Positions 40,325 through 49,696 are shown, counted from the stretch's first letter. The stretch: DNA of 64,000 bases from a bacterium (GCA_028821265.1 JAPPGU010000082.1:62001-126000); one strand, 5' to 3'. Program-made: numbers and translations. The notes: generated from the letters alone by a model not told the origin.

Positions 40325-42210
40325 CACGACGGACCCACGCCGACATCACGTTCTGCCGCCTTCGACCGGCCCACGGGGTTACCGAGGCCGCGGCGGCCAC
40401 CCGCCGCGCCGAAGGCACCACCTCCCTCGAGATGCCGTGCCCGGACGACCGGTCGGTAGCGGCCTGCCTGTCCGGGGGCCTGCTTCCGGTGTCCGTGGGT
40501 GTAGCGGAGGCAGGGGTCATCTCCTGGGTGGTACCGCCGGATGAGGCCCTCGAACTGTCGGACCGTGGGGTTGCCGGTTGGCGCCTCACGGTGGTCCACA
40601 CGGACGACCGGTCCGCGGTGATCGACGCCCTGGCGAGAACGAGCGCGGCCTTCCTCCGCACCGGGCGGAGCCGGGTGGGGGAGGCTGCCGATATCTGCGG
40701 CCTTCCAGCCATCGACGCGAGACCGTCGGTGTTCGCCGACTCGGTGGTGGAAGCCGTCAACGCGGTCGATGAAGGCGCCCGCGACCTCCTCCTGCGTGAT
40801 TGGGACACCGAGAGGATCGGTGAGCTCAGGGTGGCGCTGGGCGGTCGGCTGGTCGAGCGGGTGGCCGTGCCCGGCGGGATCACGGTGGACGAGGCTCGGG
40901 ATTCGCTGGTGCGCGATCTGTTCAAGGCGTACCTGGACCTGGTCGACGGGGGCGGTTACGCCCGGCCTCGATACGCATGGGCGCCCGGCATGGCGGTCTC
41001 GCCTCCTCTCAGCCCGCGGCGGATTTCGGCCGCCTGGCCGGACGCTCTGTGGACGGACGGAGCCTGGCCCGGGATGGCCCAGGCCTCACCGGCGGTTCGG
41101 GCCATACTCGACCGGTCGATCGAGGCCAAGCCGCCCACCGTGCCCGAGATCGCCACGCTCCTGTCGGCTCGTGGCGATGACGTGGACGCCATAGCCGCCG
41201 TGGCGGATGTCCTCCGCAGGGAACGGGTAGGAGAGACCGTCACCTACGTGGTGAACCGCAACATCAACTACACCAACGTCTGCTACTTCCGCTGCGGCTT
41301 CTGCGCCTTCTCGAAGGGTCCCCGCAGCCTGAACCTGCGCGGCGACCCCTATCTCATGTCGATCGAGGAGGTGGTGGACCGGACAACAGAGGCGGCGGCG
41401 CGAGGCGCTACCGAGGTGTGCCTCCAAGGGGGGATACACCCCGAATTCACCGGCCGGTTCTACGTGGACGTGTTGTCGTCCATCAAGGCGGCGGCGCCCG
41501 AGATGCACGTCCACGGCTTCACCCCGCTTGAGGTGTGGCAGGGAGCGGAGACCCTGGGCATGTCGATCCGGGCGTTCCTCGAGATGCTCAAGGAGGCCGG
41601 CCTCGGCACCTTGCCGGGGACAGCGGCGGAGATTCTCGATGACCGGATCCGGAGACACCTGTGCCCCGACAAGATCCGCACGTCACAGTGGGCCGAGGTG
41701 ATGCTCACCGCCCACGAGTTGGGGCTCCGGTCGACGTCCACCATCATGTTCGGCCACATCGACGACCCCCTGTCCTGGGCCAACCACCTGGAGGTCATCC
41801 GGGAGATCCAGCGCCGTACGGGCGGCTTCACGGAGCTGGTGCCGCTCCCGTTCGTCCACATGGGAGCGCCGATCTACCTCCGGGGACGGGCGCGGCCCGG
41901 CCCCACCTGGGACGAGGTGGTCCTGGTTCATGCGGTTGCCCGCCTGGCTCTGGATGGCCTGGTTCCCAACATCCAGGCGTCGTGGGTGAAGCTGGGCACC
42001 GACGGCGCCGCCCGGCTCCTTTCGGCCGGCTGCAATGACCTGGGCGGCACCTTGATGAACGAGACGATCTCGCGCGCCGCCGGCGCGTCGCACGGCCAGG
42101 AGATGGGTGCTGCGGAGCTCGAGGCGGTGATCGAGGAGGCAGGACGTACTCCGGCCCGGCGCGATACGCTCTACCGCGCGGTCGAGGGCCGGGTCCGGCC
42201 TCGCATCTGA
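40321..42210 (+). CDS. cofH: CofH-type radical SAM synthase with an additional ~245-aa N-terminal domain
   Basis: C-terminal half: NRNINYTNVCYFRCGFCAF radical-SAM motif, LQGGIHPEF, TSTIMFGHIDDP, CNDLGGTLMNE. N-terminal 245 aa unrecognised; ATGA overlap with cofG supports the start. Confidence 0.88.
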   Translation: MTRRTHADITFCRLRPAHGVTEAAAATRRAEGTTSLEMPCPDDRSVAACLSGGLLPVSVGVAEAGVISWVVPPDEALELSDRGVAGWRLTVVHTDDRSAVIDALARTSAAFLRTGRSRVGEAADICGLPAIDARPSVFADSVVEAVNAVDEGARDLLLRDWDTERIGELRVALGGRLVERVAVPGGITVDEARDSLVRDLFKAYLDLVDGGGYARPRYAWAPGMAVSPPLSPRRISAAWPDALWTDGAWPGMAQASPAVRAILDRSIEAKPPTVPEIATLLSARGDDVDAIAAVADVLRRERVGETVTYVVNRNINYTNVCYFRCGFCAFSKGPRSLNLRGDPYLMSIEEVVDRTTEAAARGATEVCLQGGIHPEFTGRFYVDVLSSIKAAAPEMHVHGFTPLEVWQGAETLGMSIRAFLEMLKEAGLGTLPGTAAEILDDRIRRHLCPDKIRTSQWAEVMLTAHELGLRSTSTIMFGHIDDPLSWANHLEVIREIQRRTGGFTELVPLPFVHMGAPIYLRGRARPGPTWDEVVLVHAVARLALDGLVPNIQASWVKLGTDGAARLLSAGCNDLGGTLMNETISRAAGASHGQEMGAAELEAVIEEAGRTPARRDTLYRAVEGRVRPRI

Positions 42211-42265
42211 GGACGCGCGGTCACCCGGCCGGTCTCGTCGCGATCGAGACGGTAGGGAGAGAACC

Positions 42266-42931
42266 ATGATCGACGTGGCGGTCATAACCCTGTTCCCCGG
42301 GTTCTTCAGCGGCCCGACCGGGGTGGGCGTGGTCGCCAAGGCCGTGCAAACCGGCGCCATGGATCTGAGCTTCATCAACCTCCGCGAGTACGGGATCGGC
42401 GTTCATCGCCAGGTCGACGATGCTCCCTTCGGCGGGGGCGCCGGGATGGTGCTCATGCCCGGTCCGCTGGCTGATGCCATCGAGAGCCGGCTCGATACCC
42501 ACAAGGTGCTCTTGACACCGGCCGGGCGGCCCCTCCGCCAGAGCACGCTGGACCGGCTGGCGGGGTACGAGGCGTTGACCCTGGTGTGCGGCCGGTACGA
42601 AGGTGTGGACGAGCGATTCGTCGAGGAGTTCGTCGACGAGGAAGTCTCGCTGGGCGACTTCGTCCTGGCCGGGGGCGACGCCGCCGCGCTGGCCGTCATA
42701 GAAGGGGTGGCCCGCCTGCTGCCCAGCGTGCTCGGCAACCCCCGGTCGCTGGACAACGAGTCGTTCCGGGATGGCCTGCTCGAGGAACCCCAGTACACCC
42801 GACCCGCCGTATTCAGGGGCCGGTCCGTGCCGGAAGTCCTGGTTTCGGGGGACCACGGGCGGATCGAGACCTGGCGAGAGGCACAACGAGTCGAGAGAAC
42901 CCGGGAACGGCGTCCCGACCTGCTCGCGTAG
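42266..42931 (+). CDS. trmD: tRNA (guanine37-N1)-methyltransferase
   Basis: [60 protein letters not shown]. Confidence 0.94.
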   Translation: MIDVAVITLFPGFFSGPTGVGVVAKAVQTGAMDLSFINLREYGIGVHRQVDDAPFGGGAGMVLMPGPLADAIESRLDTHKVLLTPAGRPLRQSTLDRLAGYEALTLVCGRYEGVDERFVEEFVDEEVSLGDFVLAGGDAAALAVIEGVARLLPSVLGNPRSLDNESFRDGLLEEPQYTRPAVFRGRSVPEVLVSGDHGRIETWREAQRVERTRERRPDLLA

Positions 42932-42970
42932 GAGGGTGGCCGGTTCTTGTTGGAATCGGCCCTCGGAACT

Positions 42971-43006
42971 GGGTAAACTGCCTGGGCTGCTTACCCTGTC
43001 AGGCAG
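42971..43006 (+). promoter_or_regulatory. Candidate rplS leader: interleaved inverted repeats (possible pseudoknot or alternative hairpins)
   Basis: GGGTAA(42971-42976)/TTACCC(42991-42996) interleaved with CTGCCTG(42978-42984)/CAGGCAG(43000-43006). Confidence 0.4.
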
Positions 43007-43071
43007 ACCCACGATCTCTCGAAGCAGCCTGGTCGCGGGTCCGGCAGGATCGCGATCGTGAGGAGACCTCG

Positions 43072-43413
43072 ATGAACGACCTCCAGTATGTCGAGCGCGC
43101 CCATCTGCGCGAGGAAGTGCCCGATTTCCGTCCCGGCGACACCGTCAAGGTACACGTTCGCGTGGTCGAGGGCGGCCGGGAGCGCATCCAGATATTCGAA
43201 GGGGTGGTAATCGCCCGGGACGGCGGCGGCCTCTCCGAAACCTTCACCGTTCGCAAGATCAGCTTCGGCGTAGGGGTGGAGCGCATCTTCCCGGTTCACG
43301 CCCCGATCGTCCAGAAGATCGAGGTGACCCGCCGCGGGCAGGTCCGCCGCGCCAAGCTCTACTACCTGAGAGGCCGGGTCGGTAGGGCGGCGCGCATCAA
43401 GGAGAAGCGGTAG
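43072..43413 (+). CDS. rplS: 50S ribosomal protein L19
   Basis: [57 protein letters not shown]. Confidence 0.95.
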   Translation: MNDLQYVERAHLREEVPDFRPGDTVKVHVRVVEGGRERIQIFEGVVIARDGGGLSETFTVRKISFGVGVERIFPVHAPIVQKIEVTRRGQVRRAKLYYLRGRVGRAARIKEKR

Positions 43414-43510
43414 GAGACATACCGCCGGCCCGCGGAGTGACAAAGTTCCGGTGCCCTCGTAGGCCCCGGATGGATTTGCGCACCGGCGCCGTTGTGCTGA
43501 TCGGCCACAG

Positions 43511-44200
43511 GTGATCGACCAGCCGCCCCCTCTCCCACCACCGGGTCGGGAACGACCCGGAGCGGATCGTGCCCCAGCACGGGCGCACGCCTCGCCATCA
43601 CCCCCGGTGCGGCGCTACGGCGCCCGGTTCGTGCGGGAGGCCACCGGCGTGCTGCTCCTGGCCCTGGTCGTGGCGGTACTGGTCAAGGTCTTCCTTGTCC
43701 AGGCCTTCTTCATCCCCTCCGAGTCGATGATCCCCACGCTGGAGATCGATGACCGGGTGTTGGTCAGCAGGATCGCCTACCTCCTCGATGGTCCCGACCG
43801 GGGCGAGGTGATCGTCTTCGACATGCCGATGGAGTACGAGGATCCGCCCGAGCCGATCTGGGAGAGCATGGTTCGCCACGTTGTCGAGGCGGTCGGCATC
43901 CGGGTGGCGCGCGTGGAGGACCTGATCAAGCGGGTGATCGCGGTAGGCGGGGACCGGCTGGAGGTCCGGGACAACCGGGTGGTAGTCAACGGGCTGGTGC
44001 TGGACGAGCCCTACGTGCCGCCCGGGGCGCGGATGGCCGACCTCGGCCCGATCTACATACCCGACGGGCATGTGTGGGTGATGGGCGACAACCGCGACAA
44101 CAGCCGCGACAGCCGGAGTTTCGGGCCGGTCCCGGTTGACACCATCGTGGGCCGCGCCTTCATCCGGTTCTGGCCCGTGTCTCGTCTGGAAGGCCTGTAA
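43511..44200 (+). CDS. lepB: Signal peptidase I
   Basis: TM, FFIPSESMIPTLEIDDRVLVSR catalytic Ser, KRVIAVGGDRLEV catalytic Lys, MGDNRDNSRDSRSFGPV. Confidence 0.94.
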   Translation: MIDQPPPLPPPGRERPGADRAPARAHASPSPPVRRYGARFVREATGVLLLALVVAVLVKVFLVQAFFIPSESMIPTLEIDDRVLVSRIAYLLDGPDRGEVIVFDMPMEYEDPPEPIWESMVRHVVEAVGIRVARVEDLIKRVIAVGGDRLEVRDNRVVVNGLVLDEPYVPPGARMADLGPIYIPDGHVWVMGDNRDNSRDSRSFGPVPVDTIVGRAFIRFWPVSRLEGL

Positions 44201-44201
44201 C

Positions 44202-44238
44202 TTGCTAGTTGCTAGTTGCTAGTTGCTAGTTGCTAGTT
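44202..44238. repeat. Tandem heptamer tract (TTGCTAG)x5 + TT
   Basis: ttgctagttgctagttgctagttgctagttgctagtt read directly, immediately after the lepB stop. Confidence 0.97.
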
Positions 44239-44313
44239 ATATTGACTATCGACTACTACCTGTCACTGGCGTGCCTTAGGTTGGCCGTACTGCCGGACCG
44301 AGGCTCGACTCAT

Positions 44314-44661
44314 ATGAGCGACAGCGATTTCAGCACTCACGGGCGCCGCCTGGGCGCGTTCGGGGAGCGGTTGGCGGCCTCGTTCCTCGAGCGGAACGGC
44401 GTCCGGGTGCTCGAGAGGAACATCCGGATCGGCCGGGGAGAGGTCGATCTGGTTGCGGCGGACCGGAGCGGGCGGTTCGTGGTGGAGGTGAAGAGCGGCA
44501 CGGAGGTGCCGGGCGAGCATCCCCGGTGGAACTTCACCGACCGCAAGGCGCGGCAGGTGGTGCGGATGGCTCGTTCGCTAGGAATCCGCCGGGTCGATCT
44601 GGTCACTGTCGTGGTCGGGGACGACGGTGTGGGGGTCGAGTGGCACCCACGGGTCGCCTAG
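44314..44661 (+). CDS. UPF0102/YraN family endonuclease-like protein
   Basis: GRRLGAFGERLAASFLERNGVRVLERNIRIGRGEVDLVAADRSGRFVVEVKSG. Confidence 0.92.
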   Translation: MSDSDFSTHGRRLGAFGERLAASFLERNGVRVLERNIRIGRGEVDLVAADRSGRFVVEVKSGTEVPGEHPRWNFTDRKARQVVRMARSLGIRRVDLVTVVVGDDGVGVEWHPRVA

Positions 44662-44868
44662 GAGCGCTCTTCGGCCTCCGACGCGGCGCCGCTCCTTGTT
44701 CCAGCATCCCCGGTGCCAGTGCCGGCGCAGGTCCGGGGCCTCTTCGGGTACCACCACGACGTGGTACCTCCCCTTCGGGATCGTCTGCCCGCAACCCCCG
44801 CATTCGTAGGGCTTGAGAGCCGAGGAGGGCTGGACCGGACGGACGCTCAGCCGCCCAGGAAGGCCCAT
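44578..44868 (-). CDS. Small zinc-ribbon-like conserved actinobacterial protein
   Basis: LKPYECGGCGQTIPKGRYHVVVVPEEAPDLRRHWHRGCWNKERR (CxxC...HxxC); overlaps yraN 3' end on the opposite strand. Confidence 0.7.
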   Translation of the reverse strand: MGLPGRLSVRPVQPSSALKPYECGGCGQTIPKGRYHVVVVPEEAPDLRRHWHRGCWNKERRRVGGRRALLGDPWVPLDPHTVVPDHDSDQIDPADS

Positions 44869-44960
44869 GCCACCAGGGCGGCCGTCACAGCGATGGCTCC
44901 CACCACCATCACCACATCGGCCGCCCGACGTTCCTGCTTGCGGAAGGGGTTGAATCCCAT
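44847..44960 (-). CDS. 37-aa single-pass membrane protein (not in supplied ORF track)
   Basis: Manual translation: MGFNPFRKQERRAADVVMVVGAIAVTAALVAWAFLGG*; basic N-terminus plus one hydrophobic helix. Confidence 0.6.
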   Translation of the reverse strand: MGFNPFRKQERRAADVVMVVGAIAVTAALVAWAFLGG

Positions 44961-45054
44961 GCCGCGATGTTATCCCGGCGTTCGCCTCACGTCGGTCCCC
45001 GCGCCTGAGATGGAACTTTTCGCGTTCTGGAGAATCCTGTCACAGCCCCTCCCC

Positions 45055-46542
45055 ATGCTTCGGGTCATGTTCGCATCAACCAACTCCGTAGCCCTGGTCG
45101 GCGTAGAGGCGCGCGCCGTCAAGGTGGAGGCTCATGTCGGAGGAGGAGAGAAGGGCCGTCTGAACGTGGTGGGCTTGCCCGATACCGCGGTTCGGGAGGC
45201 CAAGGACCGGGTCATGGCGGCCATGTCGGTGGCCGGCTACCGATTCCCGCCGAAGACGGTGACGGTGAACCTGGCGCCGGCCGACCTTCCCAAGTCGGGG
45301 AGCGCGTACGACCTCCCCATAGCGCTGGCATTGCTGGCCGCCGCCGGCGAGATCCCTAGGGGTGCCTGCCAGGTGGTCGCCCTGGGCGAGCTGGCTCTCG
45401 ATGGGAGTATCCGGCCTGCTCGGGGCGGGCTCGGAGCGGCCATCGTGGCGTCGGACATGGGAGTTCCGTGCCTCCTACCCCCGGGCGCAGCCGAGGAGGC
45501 GAGCACTGTCTCGTCAGCCGAGGTCCGGATGGTGGGATCCCTGGGAGCCGCGATTGCGGCCGCGCTGGGAGAGGGTGAATTCCGGCCGCCGCTGCCGCCG
45601 GCCGAGCCGCCCACCGTGTCCATGCCCGACCTCTCGGAGGTTCGAGGCCAGCCGCTGGCCAAGCGGGCGCTCGAAGTGGCGGCCGCGGGAGGTCATCATC
45701 TGCTCCTGTCGGGCGCGCCGGGATCAGGCAAGACCATGCTGGCCCGATGCCTGCCGGGCGTGTTGCCGGCGCTCGACGAGCGCACCGCCCTGGAGGTGGC
45801 GCAGGTCTGGTCGTCAGCGGGGCGGCCGAGGCCGGCGTTGTTCCAGCCTCCTATCCGCTCGCCGCACCACACGGCCACCACGGCAGCCGTGATCGGCGGA
45901 GGATCGGGCATACCGGTGCCGGGTGAGGTCAGCATGGCGCACCGCGGCGTGCTCTTCCTGGATGAGCTCGGGGAGTTCCCGCCCAGCTTGCTGGACGCAC
46001 TTCGCCAGCCGCTGGAGGAGGGTCAGGTCACCATCGCCCGCAAGGGTGTCTCGGTCACGTTCCCGTCCATGGTCCAGTTGGTGGCTGCTACCAACCCGTG
46101 CCCCTGCGGGTACGACGGTGACAACCGGCATGGGTGCTCGTGTTCGGACCGCATGAAGCAGCGCTACAGGCGGCGCCTGTCGGGGCCCCTGATGGACCGC
46201 TTCGATATCCGCATCAAGGTGAACAGGGTGGATCCGGACGCCATGATCGGCCCGCCCGAGGAGCCCTCCAGCGAGGTGGCCAAGCGGATCGCATCGGCCC
46301 GTGAGGCACAGGAGCTACGCGGTGCCAGCAACCGCAGCCTGAGCCGGACCGGCCTCGACTCGCTCGAGGTGGCCGTCGGCGCCCAGCGGTTGGTCGAGGG
46401 CGCCCTCCGGCACGGCAGCCTCACGGGGCGGGGCTTCGACCGGGTCCGGCGCCTGTCCCGAACGATCGCGGATCTCGCCGGATCTGTCGCCGTCGAGGAA
46501 CCCCATGCCGCCGAGGCGCTGGCCCTGAGGGGGCTGGTATGA
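45055..46542 (+). CDS. YifB-family Mg-chelatase-like AAA ATPase
   Basis: VGLPDTAVREAKDRV, LLSGAPGSGKTMLARCLPGVLP, GEVSMAHRGVLFLDELGEF, ATNPCPCGYDGD. Confidence 0.92.
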   Translation: MLRVMFASTNSVALVGVEARAVKVEAHVGGGEKGRLNVVGLPDTAVREAKDRVMAAMSVAGYRFPPKTVTVNLAPADLPKSGSAYDLPIALALLAAAGEIPRGACQVVALGELALDGSIRPARGGLGAAIVASDMGVPCLLPPGAAEEASTVSSAEVRMVGSLGAAIAAALGEGEFRPPLPPAEPPTVSMPDLSEVRGQPLAKRALEVAAAGGHHLLLSGAPGSGKTMLARCLPGVLPALDERTALEVAQVWSSAGRPRPALFQPPIRSPHHTATTAAVIGGGSGIPVPGEVSMAHRGVLFLDELGEFPPSLLDALRQPLEEGQVTIARKGVSVTFPSMVQLVAATNPCPCGYDGDNRHGCSCSDRMKQRYRRRLSGPLMDRFDIRIKVNRVDPDAMIGPPEEPSSEVAKRIASAREAQELRGASNRSLSRTGLDSLEVAVGAQRLVEGALRHGSLTGRGFDRVRRLSRTIADLAGSVAVEEPHAAEALALRGLV

Positions 46543-47597
46543 CCTACGACCCCGACGCCCTCATCAGGCTGGCCCATGTCGGCATGCACCCTGATCGGCT
46601 CCGCAAACTCGTCAGCAAGGCCGGAACCCCGACACGGGTTCTGAGGAAGATCGAGCAGGGCGAGCTGGCGGTCCCCGCCATTGCCCGGGAAGCGGCCGGC
46701 GTCCCCGCGGACGAGCGCAGGGAGCGGCTCGACCGGGCCGGGATCGAGTTCCTGGTTCGAGGCGAGCCGGGATTCCCCAGACGGCTCGGTGACCTGGAGG
46801 ACGCCCCGCTCTTCCTCTTCCAGAAGGGCGGGCCCTCCCGGGGCAAGGCGGTGGCAATTGTCGGCACCCGCACCTGCACCACCTACGGGAGGCGCCTGGC
46901 GGAGAGATATGGTGAGGCGGTGTCCCGAGCCGGCTGGTGGGTGGCGAGCGGCCTTGCCAAGGGTATCGACGGCGCCGCCCACCGCGGTTCGTTGCGCGGT
47001 CCCACACCGGGCATCGCGGTGCTGGGCTCCGGGGTTGACGTCTGGTACCCGCGCGCACACCGCGACCTCGGGATATCGCTCCTGGAGGCGGGCGGCGCGG
47101 TGTGGAGCGAGGCGCCTCCGGGCGCCCGCCCGCTCGGCTGGCGCTTCCCGCCCCGGAACCGGCTCATATCCGGGATCGCCCATGCCGTGGTGGTGGTGGA
47201 GGCGGGCGTCAAGGGAGGCGCGCTGGTCACCGCCCGGATGGCCCTCGAGCAGGGACGCGAGATCTTCGCCACTCCCGGCGACGTGGGCAGGCCCAGCTCG
47301 GTGGGGTGCAACCTGTTGATCAGGGACGGCGCCGTTCCGGTCCTCGACGCCGACGACCTGGTGGAGGGTCTGGAACTGGCCATGGGACCGTCGCCCGGCG
47401 CAACACCTTCCCAGGCATCCGCGGCGTTGGGGAACCCAGCCGTTCCCGTGGCGGAGTTCCTCGCCACCCTGGGCGATGACCCCGCCTCCGGCATGGCCGA
47501 ACTCGGGCGTCTGATGGCCCAGGGAGCGGCCACGATCGACGCCGACGGCATGGTGGTGACCGTTCGCAGCAGGACACCGGGTGACCCGATCCTGTGA
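46539..47597 (+). CDS. dprA: DNA-processing protein DprA
   Basis: VAIVGTRTCTTYGRRLAE, ASGLAKGIDGAAHRGSL, FPPRNRLISGIAHAVVVVEAGVKGGALVTARMALEQGREIFATPG. Confidence 0.92.
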   Translation: MTYDPDALIRLAHVGMHPDRLRKLVSKAGTPTRVLRKIEQGELAVPAIAREAAGVPADERRERLDRAGIEFLVRGEPGFPRRLGDLEDAPLFLFQKGGPSRGKAVAIVGTRTCTTYGRRLAERYGEAVSRAGWWVASGLAKGIDGAAHRGSLRGPTPGIAVLGSGVDVWYPRAHRDLGISLLEAGGAVWSEAPPGARPLGWRFPPRNRLISGIAHAVVVVEAGVKGGALVTARMALEQGREIFATPGDVGRPSSVGCNLLIRDGAVPVLDADDLVEGLELAMGPSPGATPSQASAALGNPAVPVAEFLATLGDDPASGMAELGRLMAQGAATIDADGMVVTVRSRTPGDPIL

Positions 47598-47629
47598 GAC
47601 GGCTCGGTCCCACTGGCTACGCTGGAGTC

Positions 47630-48373
47630 ATGCAATTGACGGTGCTGGGCGCCAACGGCACCTATCCGACCGCCGGGCGCCCCGCTTCCGGTTACCTGGT
47701 GTCGGACGGCGAGACGAACCTCTGGATGGACGCAGGGCCGGGTACCTACCTGGCTCTCTGCAACGAACTGGATCCGGTCGAGATCGATGCCGTGTTCCTG
47801 TCCCATCGGCATCCCGACCACTGCTCCGATGTCTTCGCCCTTTATCACTCGGTTGCCTACGGGCCGGCCCGGCGAGGCCGGATCCCGGTCGTATGTCCGG
47901 AAGGCCTCGCCGAGGCGCTGGCAGGGTTCCTTCAGCACCCGGCGGCATTGGACAGCGCCTTCGAGTTCGTCACCGCGGCTGACGGTGATTCGGTGCGGGT
48001 GGGGTCGATGGAAGTCTCGGTGGTGAGGACCAACCATCCTCCCCCCACCCTGGCGCCGCGCATAACGGCGGGGGACCGCTCGGTCACCTATACGGCCGAC
48101 ACCGGGCCGAGCGACGCGGTCACCTCGCACGCGGCGGGATCCGACCTGCTGCTGGCCGAGGCTTCCAGGACCGGCCGGCGGGGTCCTGACACCTACCCCC
48201 ATCACATGACCGGAGCCGAGGCCGGAGCCATGGCCGCCGCGGCGGGTGTGGGGCGTCTCGTGCTGACACACATCCCCGCCCATGAGGACCCCGACCGGGT
48301 CCTGGCGGAAGCGGAGTCCGAGTTCGACGGCCGGGTGGCTCTGGCCGTGCCCGGCGCCCGCATGACGGTTTGA
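47630..48373 (+). CDS. MBL-fold metallo-hydrolase
   Basis: MQLTVLGANGTYPTAGRPASGYLV; FLSHRHPDHCSDVFAL; YTADTGPSDAV. Confidence 0.9.
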   Translation: MQLTVLGANGTYPTAGRPASGYLVSDGETNLWMDAGPGTYLALCNELDPVEIDAVFLSHRHPDHCSDVFALYHSVAYGPARRGRIPVVCPEGLAEALAGFLQHPAALDSAFEFVTAADGDSVRVGSMEVSVVRTNHPPPTLAPRITAGDRSVTYTADTGPSDAVTSHAAGSDLLLAEASRTGRRGPDTYPHHMTGAEAGAMAAAAGVGRLVLTHIPAHEDPDRVLAEAESEFDGRVALAVPGARMTV

Positions 48374-48386
48374 CGGGCGGGGTGGT

Positions 48387-49103
48387 GTGAGTATGAGCCC
48401 TTCGAGAGAGAGACCGGCCGACGAGTTGCGGCCGATTCGGATCACGCGGGGTTATACCGAGATGACGCCCGGCTCGGTGCTGATCGAGTTTGGCCGTACG
48501 GTGGTGCTGGCCACGGCCTCGGTCTCGGAAACTGTGCCGCGCTGGATGCGGAATACCAACCGGGGATGGGTGAAGGCCGAGTACGCCATGCTCCCGGGAT
48601 CCGGTAACCAGCGCATCTCTCGTAGTTCCTACACATCAGGGCGCCCCAAGGAGATCTCCAGGCTCATCGGCCGCTCCCTTCGCGCGGTGGTGGCCCTCGA
48701 GAAGATGGCCGACACGATGGTCACAGTGGACTGCGATGTGATCCAGGCTGACGGAGGGACGCGCACGGCGGCGATCAACGCAGGTTGGATCGCCCTTCAC
48801 GACGCCTTGGAATGGGCGGTGGCCGAGGGGCGCCTCGCAGCCAACCCGTTGCTCGATCGGGTGGCCGCCATCTCGGTGGGGTTGGTGGGAGGCGCACCGC
48901 TGCTCGACCTGGAGTACCGGGACGACGTGGCGGCCTCGGTGGACCTCAACGTGGTGATGACCGGGCGCGGCCTGCTGGTGGAGGTCCAGGGCACCGCCGA
49001 ACAGCTTCCGTTCAGCCGTGCCGAGCTGGATGAACTTCTGGACCTGGCTGCGGCGGGGATCGCCCGGATCGCAGACCTCCAGGCGGAACTGGTGGCCGGG
49101 TGA
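48387..49103 (+). CDS. rph: Ribonuclease PH
   Basis: SVLIEFGRTVVLATASVSE; GRPKEISRLIGRSLRAVVAL; CDVIQADGGTRTAAINAGW. Confidence 0.93.
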   Translation: MSMSPSRERPADELRPIRITRGYTEMTPGSVLIEFGRTVVLATASVSETVPRWMRNTNRGWVKAEYAMLPGSGNQRISRSSYTSGRPKEISRLIGRSLRAVVALEKMADTMVTVDCDVIQADGGTRTAAINAGWIALHDALEWAVAEGRLAANPLLDRVAAISVGLVGGAPLLDLEYRDDVAASVDLNVVMTGRGLLVEVQGTAEQLPFSRAELDELLDLAAAGIARIADLQAELVAG

Positions 49104-49696
49104 GCCGTCCGGTCATCGAGCGAGCGGTGGTGGCCTCCAAGAACCCGGACAAGATCGCCGAGCTCGAGACGCTGCTGACCCGGCACGGGATCGTCGGCGA
49201 GGTGGTCCGCGGGATGGAATGGCCCGATGTGGTGGAGGACGCACCCACGCTGGAAGGCAACGCCCTCCTCAAGGCCCGCCAGGTGGCGCGCAGCACCGGC
49301 CTACCCTCGATCGCCGACGACACCGGCCTGGAAGTGGACGCGCTGGGCGGTGCTCCCGGAGTCCACACGGCCCGGTACTCGGGGCCGGATGCCACCTACC
49401 GATCGAACGTGGACGCCCTGCTGGCGGCCCTGCAAGGCGTGGAGGGCCGGACCGCCCGTTTCCGGACCGTGGTCGTGGTGATCCTGGCGGACGGCGGTGA
49501 AGTGGTCGCGGAGGGAGAACTGGTCGGGGAGATCGCCCTGGCGCGCCGAGGATCCGCCGGATTCGGATACGACCCGGTCTTCGACGTGGACGGCCGTACC
49601 CTGGCGGAGATGGAGCCGCAGGAGAAGGGCAGGGTCAGCCACCGGGCCCGCGCCATCGTGGCGCTGGCGGATGCCCTCTCGGCCCACCGGGCGTGA
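49100..49696 (+). CDS. rdgB: XTP/dITP pyrophosphatase (Ham1/RdgB)
   Basis: VVASKNPDKIAELETLL; SIADDTGLEVDALGGAPGVHTARYSG; GFGYDPVFDVDGRTLAEM. Confidence 0.93.
   Translation: MSRPVIERAVVASKNPDKIAELETLLTRHGIVGEVVRGMEWPDVVEDAPTLEGNALLKARQVARSTGLPSIADDTGLEVDALGGAPGVHTARYSGPDATYRSNVDALLAALQGVEGRTARFRTVVVVILADGGEVVAEGELVGEIALARRGSAGFGYDPVFDVDGRTLAEMEPQEKGRVSHRARAIVALADALSAHRA

Noticed and set aside
44202-44238. CRISPR-like array
   Set aside because: Pure 7-bp tandem repeat without spacers; not CRISPR
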